NCBI GenBank assembly: GCA_003244205.1
Contig: QHBW01000024.1
Coordinates: forward strand, 23,866-87,865
Reading direction: 5' to 3'
Origin: Solirubrobacterales bacterium
GTDB lineage: Bacteria; Actinomycetota; Thermoleophilia; Solirubrobacterales; Solirubrobacteraceae
Length of the DNA: 64,000 nucleotides
The notes under the pieces are model-generated. The model did not search any database. It was given only the letters and a program-made list of their open reading frames with translations, and had not been told where the DNA came from. Positions 53,833-62,357 of this stretch are shown piece by piece. The stretch's first letter is position 1; each line of letters starts with the position of its first letter. Position numbers and translations under genes: made by a program.

Positions 53833-55679
53833 TGGACGGTGACGGCCTCCGGGAACGACGGCACCAAGCCAGCGTCGCGGGCGCTGAGGGCATAGGCGCG
53901 GGGGACCGGCGGGGCTGTGACGATGGCCCGTCCGCCAGCCGCGCTAGTAGCCGTCTGCGCGCCCAGTGTCACAGTGGCGCCCACGACAGGAGTGCTATGA
54001 CCGTGGTCGTCCACTGCCAGCACGGTGACACCGAGCTGACCGCCGGCGGTCACCGCGCGCGCGTCGGGCCGTACCGCGAGGGTGGCCTGGCAGCGCACGG
54101 CGTCGACGCAGTAGAACCACAGCACGCGCTGTCCAGCGCGCAGCCGCCGACCGGTCCCGAAGGGCCCAGCGGGATCCGCGGCTCCCGCCGTCCCAGCCCT
54201 GCCGTCAACCTTGTAGACCCACCCAGCCACGCCGCCGTTGCGCTGACCGTCGATCGCCGTGACGAACAGCTGGCTGGGGTCACAGGAGGATTCGCGGCGC
54301 AGCTGATAGCGCAGTCGCCCGGCCCGCCTGGCTGTCTCCAGGACTCGGAGCGGCGTGCCGGCGGCGAGTGCGCAGAGCCCCGCGCCGGGTACCGCGATCC
54401 GAGTGGCGGGGAGTCGCAGCGGCCGTGACGCGAGCAGCACTTTGCCTCCCTTGCCCACGACCATGGCCGTGACGGTCGGTGCTGCTGCCGAGGAGGCGGC
54501 ACGTGCTTTCTTGACCGGCAGAACCGGCGCAGCCGCAACGCGAAAGTACACGGTGACCGCGCGTCCCTGCTCGCCCAGGCTCTCGAACGGCACCACGTCG
54601 AGCCGGTAGCTGCCAACGGCGAGCTGTTGGGCAAGCAGGTAGGACCATCGCGGCGCGCTGCCAATCCGCACCAGCCAGCCGTGGCCGCATCTCGCGTTGC
54701 GCAGACGTCCCGTTCGCCCGGACAAGAACTGGCAGCGTCTGCCGGATCGACGGGCGAGGCGAAGCTCGACCTGGCGCAGCCCCAGCGTGCCCACCACGGC
54801 GGTCCCGTGCAGGAGACGTGGGGCATGTCCGAGCGCGAACACCGAGCCGTTGCGCAGCCCGGCGACCCGGGCCGTCGTCGGGGTGAGTGCCGGCGTTCCA
54901 CAGTGGCCGTCATCACCGTTGTGAACGCAGACGATTTGGGGATCGGAGGGAACGGCGTCCGGCGCGGACGCCTGGACGGTGTACGTGCCCGGAGTGGGAA
55001 AGGTAAGCTTCACCAGCCCCTGCGCGTCAGGCGACGCCCGCTGTGAGCCCGCGGTGACCGTCACCCCACTGGGCAGCGCGGCTTCATGGGAGCCCGTCGC
55101 CGTGCTCACCGAGCCCACCGTCACCGATACGGGCGTCCCGACTTGCACCGTGCCCGGCACAGGCGGAGCCTCAGTGAGGAAGTGATCGGGCACTGTCGCA
55201 CTTGGGCAGCCACTGCCGGTGGCTTGACACTGCGCGAAGAACACCACGTGGTCTCCGGGGTTAAGCTCCTGACCGCACGCGCCGTTGGACGCGAAAGTGT
55301 TGTTGAGCCAGAACGACCAGTACGCGTCGGAGCGGGGGCTGCTTCCGAACGGCTGGAAGTTGAGCCCCTCGATCCCGTCGATCTCGTACCCGAGGCTGGC
55401 GCCGTCGTACTTGACCACCCAGTTGCCCTTAGTGGCGTCATACAGGGCCCCGCCCGCGCTCGTGCCGCTGCATAGGTCACCATGCCCGTCGGCATCGATT
55501 GGGGTCGTGGTGGTAGTGACCTGCGTCTCGGGCAGCAGCGTGGTTCCGTTAAACCCAACCACCCGTACCTTCACCGTCGCCGGTGTGCCGGCGGCCGCCG
55601 CGGGTGAGGCGGATGCGAGCGCGCAGGTTCCCGCCGCGACGGCCGCCGCCTTGGCGGCGCGCCGGAGATCGATCTTCAT
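53829..55679 (-). CDS. Large exported DUF4430/Ig-like multidomain protein
   Basis: 616 residues from ATG 55679, which has AAGGGG 6 nt upstream. A Sec signal peptide (AAKAAAVAAGTCALASASPAAA) is followed by a first DUF4430 module (about 28-150: GYEIDGIEGLNFQPFG, DAYWSFWLNNTFASNGACG, LNPGDHVVFFAQC), an Ig-like stretch, an unassigned beta module, a second DUF4430 module (about 400-540: NGGVAGWVYKVDGRAGT, RLRAGQRVLWFYC) and a final Ig-like domain. Several Cys pairs suggest disulfides. No sortase motif or membrane anchor is seen, so it is secreted or retained by partners. First gene after the cobalamin riboswitch. Confidence 0.78.
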   Translation of the reverse strand: MKIDLRRAAKAAAVAAGTCALASASPAAAAGTPATVKVRVVGFNGTTLLPETQVTTTTTPIDADGHGDLCSGTSAGGALYDATKGNWVVKYDGASLGYEIDGIEGLNFQPFGSSPRSDAYWSFWLNNTFASNGACGQELNPGDHVVFFAQCQATGSGCPSATVPDHFLTEAPPVPGTVQVGTPVSVTVGSVSTATGSHEAALPSGVTVTAGSQRASPDAQGLVKLTFPTPGTYTVQASAPDAVPSDPQIVCVHNGDDGHCGTPALTPTTARVAGLRNGSVFALGHAPRLLHGTAVVGTLGLRQVELRLARRSGRRCQFLSGRTGRLRNARCGHGWLVRIGSAPRWSYLLAQQLAVGSYRLDVVPFESLGEQGRAVTVYFRVAAAPVLPVKKARAASSAAAPTVTAMVVGKGGKVLLASRPLRLPATRIAVPGAGLCALAAGTPLRVLETARRAGRLRYQLRRESSCDPSQLFVTAIDGQRNGGVAGWVYKVDGRAGTAGAADPAGPFGTGRRLRAGQRVLWFYCVDAVRCQATLAVRPDARAVTAGGQLGVTVLAVDDHGHSTPVVGATVTLGAQTATSAAGGRAIVTAPPVPRAYALSARDAGLVPSFPEAVTVQ

Positions 55680-55715
55680 GAGCCACCCCTTTCCACGAGG
55701 GTTCAACGGCTTGAC

Positions 55716-55893
55716 GATCGGGGTAGGTCTCCTGGCTCCCGGGAGCTACCTCATCCAGCCTTCCCGGACCGTGCTTCGGTCCAGTGGCCCGCACCGTGGG
55801 TGCGCGAGCGACGAGGCTTCCCCGGTCACAGTGGCGGGTCCGCGCCGGAGTCTCACCGGCTTCCCTTGACCACCGACCCTGGTGTTTGAGGAC
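55716..55893 (-). promoter_or_regulatory. Cobalamin (B12) riboswitch
   Basis: On the minus strand the leader contains GCCGGTGAGACTCCGGC (55844-55860), the B12-box GCCACTGTGA (55826-55835), GCCACTGG with a GAAGC-capped stem, GGGAAGGC (around 55756-55765), and the 3' element GGAGCCAGGAGACCTACC (55722-55739), in the order of the cobalamin riboswitch. Downstream, an ACCC...GGGT pairing could mask the AAGGGG ribosome site of the DUF4430 gene, suggesting translational control. TAGGAT at 55897-55902 may be the -10 box. Boundaries are approximate. Confidence 0.95.
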
Positions 55894-55945
55894 GGGATCC
55901 TATCGCGGCACCGGCTGGTAACGCTCAGCGCCTGCGGCGGCGATC

Positions 55946-55951
55946 TACACT
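55946..55951 (+). promoter_or_regulatory. -10 box for the adenosyltransferase gene
   Basis: TACACT ends 7 nt before ATG 55959, the spacing expected if the mRNA starts at the start codon (leaderless). No clear -35 box and no Shine-Dalgarno site are seen. Confidence 0.45.
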
Positions 55952-55958
55952 CGCGACG

Positions 55959-56531
55959 ATGATGGTCAATTTGACCCGCATCTATACGCGCTTGGGCGAT
56001 GACGGCCAGACCCATCTGGGCGACATGAGCCGGGTCGAAAAGACCAATCCGCGGATCGAGGCCTACGGCACGATCGACGAGCTCAACGCGCAGATCGGCG
56101 TCGCGCGCGCGCTCTCGGACTTGCCGCAGCGCCACGGCGACTGGCTCGAGCGCGTCCAGAACGACCTCTTCGACATCGGCGCCGACATCTCGGTGCCCGC
56201 CGGCGGCGAGCGCGAGGCCGAGCGACTGCGCTTCGCGGCCACGCAGACCGAGTGGCTGGAGGGCATCTGTGATGAGGTCAACGGAGCGCTGAGCCCGCTG
56301 CGGTCGTTCTTGCTCCCCGCCGGGACACCGGCGGCGGCCCAGCTGCACGTCTGCCGCACCGTTTGCCGCCGTGCGGAGCGCCGCACGATCGCGCTCGCGG
56401 CGGCAGAGCGGATCAACCGCGAGACGATCCGCTACCTCAACCGCCTCTCGGACCTGTTTTTCATTCTTTCCAGGGACGCCAACCACGCAGCCGGAGCGGA
56501 GCCACTCTGGGAGCCCGGGCGCAATCGTTGA
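55959..56531 (+). CDS. ATP:cob(I)alamin adenosyltransferase, PduO type
   Basis: Converts cob(I)alamin and ATP to adenosylcobalamin. 190 residues with the PduO-type motifs IYTRLGDDGQTHLGD, RVEKTNPRIEAYGTIDELNA near the N-terminus, the VCRRAERR element near residue 134 and the C-terminal YLNRLSDLFFILSRDAN. Start is ATG 55959 or the next codon. Divergent from the riboswitch-controlled transport operon, giving uptake and activation side by side; it is itself not under the riboswitch. Confidence 0.94.
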   Translation: MMVNLTRIYTRLGDDGQTHLGDMSRVEKTNPRIEAYGTIDELNAQIGVARALSDLPQRHGDWLERVQNDLFDIGADISVPAGGEREAERLRFAATQTEWLEGICDEVNGALSPLRSFLLPAGTPAAAQLHVCRTVCRRAERRTIALAAAERINRETIRYLNRLSDLFFILSRDANHAAGAEPLWEPGRNR

Positions 56532-57397
56532 CGCCGCCGTTGCCGCACGTCGACGGCGTCGAGCATCGGTTTGTAGAAGCCAACGGCTTGCGCGTCCACC
56601 TCGCTGAAGCGGGGGCCGGCGATCCGGTGATCCTGCTGCACGGATGGCCGCAGCACTGGGCCTCCTGGCGCCACGTGATCCCACTGCTCGCCCACGACTA
56701 CCGCCTGATCTGCCCCGATCTCCGTGGCTTTGGCTGGACCGACGCGCCCGCCGCCGGATACGAGAAGGAGCGTCTGGCGGATGACCTGCTCGCCTTGCTC
56801 GACGTCCTTGCACTCGAACGTGTCCGCGTCGTGGGACACGACTGGGGTGGTTGGGTCGCCTTCCTCGCGGCGCTGCGCGCGCCCGAGCGATTCGAGCGCG
56901 TGCTCGTTCTCAACATTCCCCCACCATGGCCGCGGATCACGCTCGCAAACGCGCTCGGATCTTGGCGCTTCTGGTACCAGTGGGTTTTGGCGAGCGGCCT
57001 CGGGGGTGTCCTGCTGCGTCGCTATCCGCGACTCGTCGGACGCGCGATCGTGTTCGGCGCCAGCCGACCCCAGGCGTGGACGCGGGAGGATCTCGACAAC
57101 TTCGGTGAAGTCCTGAGCGAGCCGCGACGAGCCCGTGCGTCCGTGCTGCTCTACCGGACGTTCCTCCAACGCGAGCAGTTGGCCGTTCTGCGCGGGCGCT
57201 ATCGCGGTAGCGACCTCCACGTGCGTACGCATCTGCTCTTCGGGGTGGACGACCAGGCGATCTCGACAAGCTTGCTCCGCGGCGTCGACAGGGGCGTCGA
57301 GGCTCTCACGGTCGAGCTCGTTCCCAACTGCGCTCACTTCATCGCCGAGGAGCGCCCGGAGCTGGTCGCCGAGCGCGCACGGACGCTGTTTGGCTAG
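56528..57397 (+). CDS. Alpha/beta hydrolase, epoxide-hydrolase-like
   Basis: 289 residues. Motifs: VILLHGWPQHWASWR (oxyanion HGxP), DLRGFGWTDAP, VRVVGHDWGGWVAFLAAL with the nucleophile Asp in GHDWGG, a cap domain rich in Trp/Tyr, LFGVDDQAIS and NCAHFIAEERPE with the catalytic His. Asp nucleophile plus HGWP fits epoxide hydrolases or haloalkane dehalogenase-like enzymes rather than serine esterases. The best start is TTG 56528, which overlaps the adenosyltransferase stop (TTGA). Link to B12 is not evident. Confidence 0.85.
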   Translation: MTPPLPHVDGVEHRFVEANGLRVHLAEAGAGDPVILLHGWPQHWASWRHVIPLLAHDYRLICPDLRGFGWTDAPAAGYEKERLADDLLALLDVLALERVRVVGHDWGGWVAFLAALRAPERFERVLVLNIPPPWPRITLANALGSWRFWYQWVLASGLGGVLLRRYPRLVGRAIVFGASRPQAWTREDLDNFGEVLSEPRRARASVLLYRTFLQREQLAVLRGRYRGSDLHVRTHLLFGVDDQAISTSLLRGVDRGVEALTVELVPNCAHFIAEERPELVAERARTLFG

Positions 57398-57398
57398 G

Positions 57399-58319
57399 TC
57401 AGCCCCGCTGGCTTGTGAGGGCCGCCGTGACGAGCGCGACCATCAGTGCCGAACCGGCGATGACGGCGGCGCCGACGAGCACCGCGTGGTGGTTCTGGAC
57501 GAACTCTAGAGCTGCGTCGGGCCGGCTGATCGCGACCAGCGTGGCGAACGCTCCAGCGACGATCCCCACCGTCGTGGGAACACGCACGATCTCCCACGCG
57601 CGCGGCAGGCTGGCTGCCTGATCGACCGCTGCGGACCGGTCGGCGCGCTGCGCGCGGGCGCGCTGTAGCGCGTCGGCGACGGCACGACGTCCAGCTCGCG
57701 CTGGCCAGCGGCCGGCAGCCCACTGCAGCGATGCCGCGGCGACCAGCGTAGACACGCAGGCGACGAGATAGCCGCCGAGAACGTCGGATGGATAGTGCCA
57801 GCCAAGTGTCAGCAGCGAGTAGGAGACCGCGACCGTGAGTCCGGCACCGAGCGTCGCGGCCGCGGAACGCATGCGCGGCGCCACAGCGAGCACGAGCGCG
57901 AGTGCAAGCGCCATCGAGGCCGTCGCGTGGCCGCTGGGGAAGGACGCCGCGGAGAGCTGCCCGTCGCCCAGCGCGGGCGCCAGGCGCGGTGTGGCGAGCA
58001 GCTGCTTGAGCAGCTCGGTGGTCGCGGCCGCGACGGGCAGCACGACCGCGATCACCAGCGCCACGCGCGGCTGGCCGCGCAGCAGGACCAGCCCGACGAG
58101 CAGGGTGCTGAAGACCGCGTAGGGGAGCGGATCGGCAATGTGCACGAGCACGCTCGCCGGGGCGTGCAGTTGCGAGCTGCGCAGCGAGACGAAACCCTGG
58201 AGCACGGTCGTGTCGACCCAGTGCGCAGCGGGCCAGCGCAACGCCGCCAGCGCGCACATGACCAGTCCGCCGAGCGCTGCGAGCGCTCCCAGCAGGGTGA
58301 ATTTGAGCCGATCGGCCAT
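57399..58319 (-). CDS. PAP2-superfamily membrane phosphatase
   Basis: 306 residues with about eight membrane segments. Phosphatase motifs: KQLLATPRL (first, KxxxxxxRP-like), SFPSGHATASMA (second, catalytic His) and LGWHYPSDVLGGY (third, with nucleophile His; the usual SR preceding is replaced by SYSLLT). Substrates may be undecaprenyl or phosphatidic acid-type phosphates. Convergent with the hydrolase gene, one base apart. Confidence 0.85.
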   Translation of the reverse strand: MADRLKFTLLGALAALGGLVMCALAALRWPAAHWVDTTVLQGFVSLRSSQLHAPASVLVHIADPLPYAVFSTLLVGLVLLRGQPRVALVIAVVLPVAAATTELLKQLLATPRLAPALGDGQLSAASFPSGHATASMALALALVLAVAPRMRSAAATLGAGLTVAVSYSLLTLGWHYPSDVLGGYLVACVSTLVAAASLQWAAGRWPARAGRRAVADALQRARAQRADRSAAVDQAASLPRAWEIVRVPTTVGIVAGAFATLVAISRPDAALEFVQNHHAVLVGAAVIAGSALMVALVTAALTSQRG

Positions 58320-58433
58320 CGATCGAGGTTATCCACGCCCCTTCGTGGGGCCTAAAGGCTCCCGACCGCTGCCAGTGGACCCGTCACGGTAGCTTCCCCG
58401 CACCACGCCATTTCTTTCATCGGAGAGGACCGC
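58320..58433. other. Divergent gap between PAP2 and glutamate decarboxylase genes
   Basis: 114 nt. Contains CCCC-ttcgt-GGGG (58338-58350 region) as a small palindrome and the gadB ribosome site near the end; no clear promoter boxes on either strand. Confidence 0.35.
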
Positions 58434-59807
58434 ATGCACCGGCTGAGACTCGATTCATCGGCGAACCACACGCCCACCTACGCCGCGCGCTCGTTCTCTC
58501 ACCCGATCCCGAAGTTCGCACTGGCCGAGCGCGGCCTCGACCCGATGGTGGCCTACCAGCTCGTCCGTGACGAGCTCAACCTCGACGGCAACCCGGTCCT
58601 CAACCTTGCGTCCTTCGTCACGACATGGATGGATCCAACCGCCGACCTGCTCGCCCAGGAGACGCTCAACAAGAACCTCATCGACCAGGACGAGTATCCC
58701 CAGACAGAGGAAGTGCACGAGCGGATCGTGACGATGATCGGTCGGCTCTTCAACGCACCTGCCAACCGCGATCCTGTCGGTACGGCGACGATCGGCTCCT
58801 CCGAGGCGATCATGCTGGGCATGCTCGCCCACAAGCGTGCCTGGCAGCGGCGCCGCGAGCAGGCGGGCGAGCCGACCGACCGCCCCAACATGGTGATCGG
58901 CGCCGATGTCCACACCTGCTGGGAGAAGTTCGCGCGCTACTTCGAGGTCGAGCCTCGCGTGGCACCGATGACCGAGGACAGCTACACCCTCAGCGCTGCG
59001 GATGTCGCCGAGCGCGTCGATGAATGCACGATCGCGGTCGGCGGCGTGCTCTGCACCACGTTTACAGGCGGTGTCGACGAGCTCGCCGAGATCAACGACC
59101 TGCTGGTGTCGCTCGAGAGTGACAAGGGCTGGCACGTGCCGATGCACGTCGATGCCGCCACCGGTGGCTTCATTGCACCGTTCTCCGAGCCGGACTTCGC
59201 CTGGGACTTCCGCCTCAGCCAGGTCCGCTCGATCAACGTCTCAAACCACAAGTTCGGGCTCGTCTATCCCGGCCTCGGCACTGTCGTCTTCCGCGACCGT
59301 TCGGACCTTCCCGAAGAGCTCGTCTTCCACATCAACTATCTGGGCGGCGATATGCCCAACTACTCGCTCAACTTCTCTCGGCCGAGCAACACGGTGATCC
59401 TCCAGTACTACAACTTCCTTCGCATGGGCATGGAGGGCTACCGCGGCATCGTCAGCGGCGTGCTCGAGAACGCTAGCTGGATCGGCGAGCACCTGGGCGC
59501 CAACGAGCACCTGCAGGTGATCAACGACGCCAGCCGCTTCCCGGTCGTGTGCGTGCGGGCCAGCGACCCCGAGCGCCTCGACCTGGCGACGGTCTCGGAG
59601 AAGCTCCGGGGGCGCGGTTGGATCGTTCCCGCCTACACCCTGCCGGCCGACGCCCAGCATGTTCAGGTCCTGCGGATGGTGATCAAGGAGAACTTCTCGC
59701 GCGACATGGGCGACAGGCTCGTCGGCGACATCGGGAACGCGATCAACTCGATCCTTGGTAGCGGCGGGGCCCCGAGAGGGCGCCAGCGGCACAGAGCCAT
59801 CTGCTGA
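58434..59807 (+). CDS. gadB: Glutamate decarboxylase
   Basis: PLP enzyme converting glutamate to GABA and CO2, often for acid resistance. 457 residues, close to the 466 of the E. coli enzyme. Motifs: NLASFVTTWMDPTADLLA, NLIDQDEYPQT, GSSEAIMLGMLA, HVDAATGGFIAPF and SINVSNHKFGLVYPGLG with PLP-binding Lys273, then NFSRPSNTVILQYYNFLR. A GGAGAGGA ribosome site precedes ATG 58434. No gadC antiporter is adjacent. The C-terminus is less conserved and basic. Confidence 0.95.
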   Translation: MHRLRLDSSANHTPTYAARSFSHPIPKFALAERGLDPMVAYQLVRDELNLDGNPVLNLASFVTTWMDPTADLLAQETLNKNLIDQDEYPQTEEVHERIVTMIGRLFNAPANRDPVGTATIGSSEAIMLGMLAHKRAWQRRREQAGEPTDRPNMVIGADVHTCWEKFARYFEVEPRVAPMTEDSYTLSAADVAERVDECTIAVGGVLCTTFTGGVDELAEINDLLVSLESDKGWHVPMHVDAATGGFIAPFSEPDFAWDFRLSQVRSINVSNHKFGLVYPGLGTVVFRDRSDLPEELVFHINYLGGDMPNYSLNFSRPSNTVILQYYNFLRMGMEGYRGIVSGVLENASWIGEHLGANEHLQVINDASRFPVVCVRASDPERLDLATVSEKLRGRGWIVPAYTLPADAQHVQVLRMVIKENFSRDMGDRLVGDIGNAINSILGSGGAPRGRQRHRAIC

Positions 59808-59848
59808 ACTGCGCGAGCGCTCCTGTCCAGGGCTTCTAAGGTGTCTCG

Positions 59849-61309
59849 GTGCTGCGGGCGATGGCAGAGCTCACGGCCGGATGGCCACCACGCCGCTGGG
59901 CTCGCAAACGGCCCGGTTCGGGGGTCTTGTCCGCGCGCGTGTGTGAGAGCGAGCGCGTCGCGCGTGTTCTCGGGGTGCGCGACGCGGCGATCCTCGCCGC
60001 CACAGCGATTGTCGTCCGTGCGGCATGGGTGTTGCATACCTCCAACTACCAGCCGGTTCGCGACGGTGTGGACTACAACCGCCTCGGCGCCTCGCTCGCA
60101 CTCGGACACGGCTACGTCCTCAACGGCAAGCTGACGGCCTTCCGGCCGCCCGGCTACGCCGGATTCCTTGGGCTCTGGTACGCGATCACCGGGGTGCCCA
60201 AGAGCAGCTGGAGCGGAGTCCGTCTTGCGCAGGCCGGGCTTGGCACCCTGTCGGTGGTCCTGATCGCCGTGATCGCTGCACAGCTCTGGGGACGGCGCTC
60301 GGGACTCGTGGCCGGAGCGATCGCGTGTGTCTACCCGCCGCTCTGGCTGGTCTCGGAGTCGATGGTCTCCGAGGCGCTGTTCGTTCCCCTGATGCTGCTC
60401 GCGGTGACGTGCGCCGTGGTGGTTTCACGCCGCCGCGCCGGCTGGCCCTGGGTGGTCGCCTGCGGCACGGCAATCGGATTAGCGACACTGACGCGGCCGG
60501 TGGGGCTGGTGATGCTCGCCCCGCTGGCGCTGCTGTGCGCCGCTGGTCGTCCTCGCTGGTCCCGCATCGCTGTCCTCGCGCTCACGGTCGCCGCGGTGCT
60601 GGCACCGTGGACGATCCGCAACTGGACCGTCTTTCATCAACCGATCCCGCTCGTCTCAACCGAGTTCGGCGAAACCCTGGCCGGCACCTACAACGTGCTG
60701 TCGCGCGCCGATCGCGCCCAGCCGGCTGCCTGGCGTATCCCCCACCGTGCGCCGCCCTGGCAACCCCGTGTGGTGCCCGGCTACCAACATCTCTACGCGC
60801 GGCTGGCGCACGCCAACGAGGCCCAGCGCGACCAAGAGCTGCGCGCCGCGGCGCTCAGCTTCATCGGCGCACACCCGTCGTACCTGGCGACGGTGTGGAA
60901 GTGGAACACGCTGCGCCTGCTGGACCTCGCCGGCCTCGGCCGCTCACGGGAGACGGCCGCCACGATCGGCCTCGGACCCGGCAGCGCGACGCTGGCGGCG
61001 ATCGCCTTCTGGCTGCTGGCGCCGCTGGCGTTGCTCGGCGCACTGGGCAAGACCGCTCGCGGCGCGCCGCGAGCGCTGTGGGCGATCCCCTTGCTCGGCT
61101 ACGCCTCGATCGTCTTCATCACCACCGAGACACCACGCTTTCGCGCGCCGCTCGAGCCCTTTGTGATCCTGCTCGCGGCAGCCGCCATCTGCGACATCGC
61201 CCGCCGGGTGGCGAGGCGCAGCGACCGGCGCTCCTCGCTAGGTCTCCAGCGCGCGGCGAGCGCTCGTGGAGGTGACGAAGGTCAGGAACTCGGCCACGAT
61301 CGGCCGTGA
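59849..61309 (+). CDS. Membrane glycosyltransferase, GT39/ArnT-like
   Basis: 486 residues with about ten to twelve membrane helices. The first external loop has PVRDGVDYNRLGASLALGHGYV, quoted part GVDYNRLGASLALGHGY, where the Asp preceding Tyr is the expected catalytic acidic residue, followed by FRPPGYAGFLGLWYAI. LVSESMVSEALFVPLMLLAV and GLATLTRPVGLVML are typical of lipid-linked-sugar mannosyl/arabinosyl transferases. Sugar and acceptor unknown. Start is uncertain (GTG 59849, ATG 59861 or a later GTG). Its 3' end overlaps the next gene by 44 nt. Confidence 0.8.
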   Translation: MLRAMAELTAGWPPRRWARKRPGSGVLSARVCESERVARVLGVRDAAILAATAIVVRAAWVLHTSNYQPVRDGVDYNRLGASLALGHGYVLNGKLTAFRPPGYAGFLGLWYAITGVPKSSWSGVRLAQAGLGTLSVVLIAVIAAQLWGRRSGLVAGAIACVYPPLWLVSESMVSEALFVPLMLLAVTCAVVVSRRRAGWPWVVACGTAIGLATLTRPVGLVMLAPLALLCAAGRPRWSRIAVLALTVAAVLAPWTIRNWTVFHQPIPLVSTEFGETLAGTYNVLSRADRAQPAAWRIPHRAPPWQPRVVPGYQHLYARLAHANEAQRDQELRAAALSFIGAHPSYLATVWKWNTLRLLDLAGLGRSRETAATIGLGPGSATLAAIAFWLLAPLALLGALGKTARGAPRALWAIPLLGYASIVFITTETPRFRAPLEPFVILLAAAAICDIARRVARRSDRRSSLGLQRAASARGGDEGQELGHDRP

Positions 61310-61847
61310 CCGCCCAACCGAGGAGCGCATCGCATACCAGTCGCGCGGTGCCGGGCCGAACGCGCAGGAACGCTACGCGGATCTGGTCGTCTCCTTCACA
61401 GCCGACGATCGCAGCGATCCTGACCATCTGGACGCCGAGCTGACCCTGCGCGACGGGCTGCCCCATCCCGACCTCTCGCCGTTCACGGACAGCGATGGAG
61501 GGATCACGTTGGGGGAGGATGACGGCGAGCGGGTGCTGCGCATCCCGGGACAGCTTGGCGCCGAGCGCGCCGCTGAGATCGAGCAGGCGATCTGGGAGAA
61601 GATGCAGTTCGCCAGCCACCTGCGCTCGCAGCGGTTGGGCGAGTTCACGATCGCCAATGACCTCCATCGCTCCGAGTCGCTGGCGCTGGTGCAGCTCTTG
61701 ATCCTCTACCACCTGGTGACCGCGCGCGCCACGGTGGCGTTGGGCGGGGAGGGCGGCCGCTCCGGCGCAGGCAACGCCGATGCCGACTTGCCCGCCGCCG
61801 ATCCAGCCTCGTCGCTGGATTCGGCGGTCAGTGCAGCCGGAACCTGA
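61266..61847 (+). CDS. Hypothetical protein, acidic, 193 aa
   Basis: No family recognised. The first 65 residues are polar; the centre has LPHPDLSPFTDSDGGITLGE and IPGQLGAERAAEIEQAIWE, then a helix-rich stretch (EFTIANDLHRSESLALVQLL) and an Ala/Asp-rich tail. No signal peptide. GTG 61266 overlaps the glycosyltransferase 3' end by 44 nt; the in-frame GTG at 61272 would do equally well. It may be co-transcribed with the CBS gene that follows. Confidence 0.55.
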   Translation: MEVTKVRNSATIGRDRPTEERIAYQSRGAGPNAQERYADLVVSFTADDRSDPDHLDAELTLRDGLPHPDLSPFTDSDGGITLGEDDGERVLRIPGQLGAERAAEIEQAIWEKMQFASHLRSQRLGEFTIANDLHRSESLALVQLLILYHLVTARATVALGGEGGRSGAGNADADLPAADPASSLDSAVSAAGT

Positions 61848-61924
61848 AGGCGCTCGTCGCGGTTCGCCCGGGGGCCTCTGGCGCGATATGGTTGTGACAG
61901 CAAGCACAAGGAGGAGCGCCGGGA

Positions 61925-62320
61925 ATGCAGGTGCGCGACGGCATGAACCGCATCACCGTGACGGTGGGCCCGCAGCACACCCTGCGCGAGGCGGCGCGCC
62001 GGATGACCGCCCACAACGTCGGCGCGGCCGTCGTAATCGACCCCGAGCAGCCCGGGCCGGGCATCATCACCGAGCGTGACCTGCTGCGATCAAACGGCGC
62101 CGGTCAGGACATCGACGTGGAGCTCGTGAGCGATCATCTCTCTGGGCAGCTCTCCTATGCGGCGGTCGATTGGTCGCTGGAGCGGGCAGCCGAGGAGATG
62201 GTGCGTGGTGGTTTCCGCCACGTCGTCGTGCTCGATGGGTCCGAAGTCGTCGGGATCCTCTCGATGCGAGACATCGTGCGCTGCTGGACGACGCAGGGCG
62301 CTAGCTGCGAGGTCACCTGA
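61925..62320 (+). CDS. CBS-domain pair protein
   Basis: 131 residues, essentially two CBS motifs: VRDGMNRITVTVGPQHTLRE with HNVGAAVVIDP and GIITERDLLRS, then AAVDWSLERAAEEMVRGG, RHVVVLDGSEVVGILSMRDIV. Stand-alone CBS pairs bind adenine nucleotides or related ligands. AAGGAGG lies about 10 nt before ATG 61925. No partner domain or adjacent channel, so the target is unknown. Confidence 0.85.
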   Translation: MQVRDGMNRITVTVGPQHTLREAARRMTAHNVGAAVVIDPEQPGPGIITERDLLRSNGAGQDIDVELVSDHLSGQLSYAAVDWSLERAAEEMVRGGFRHVVVLDGSEVVGILSMRDIVRCWTTQGASCEVT

Positions 62321-62357
62321 GTCCAGCGGCGGCTAGGGCCGCGCCGCTGCGCCTACG

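Noticed and set aside
58329..58337. TTATCCACG, a one-mismatch DnaA box
   Set aside because: Single copy, no AT-rich unwinding element, no dnaA or dnaN nearby; chance match.
61848..61924. Possible separate promoter or small RNA before the CBS gene
   Set aside because: Only a weak TATGGT-like box and no stable hairpin or terminator could be supported by eye.
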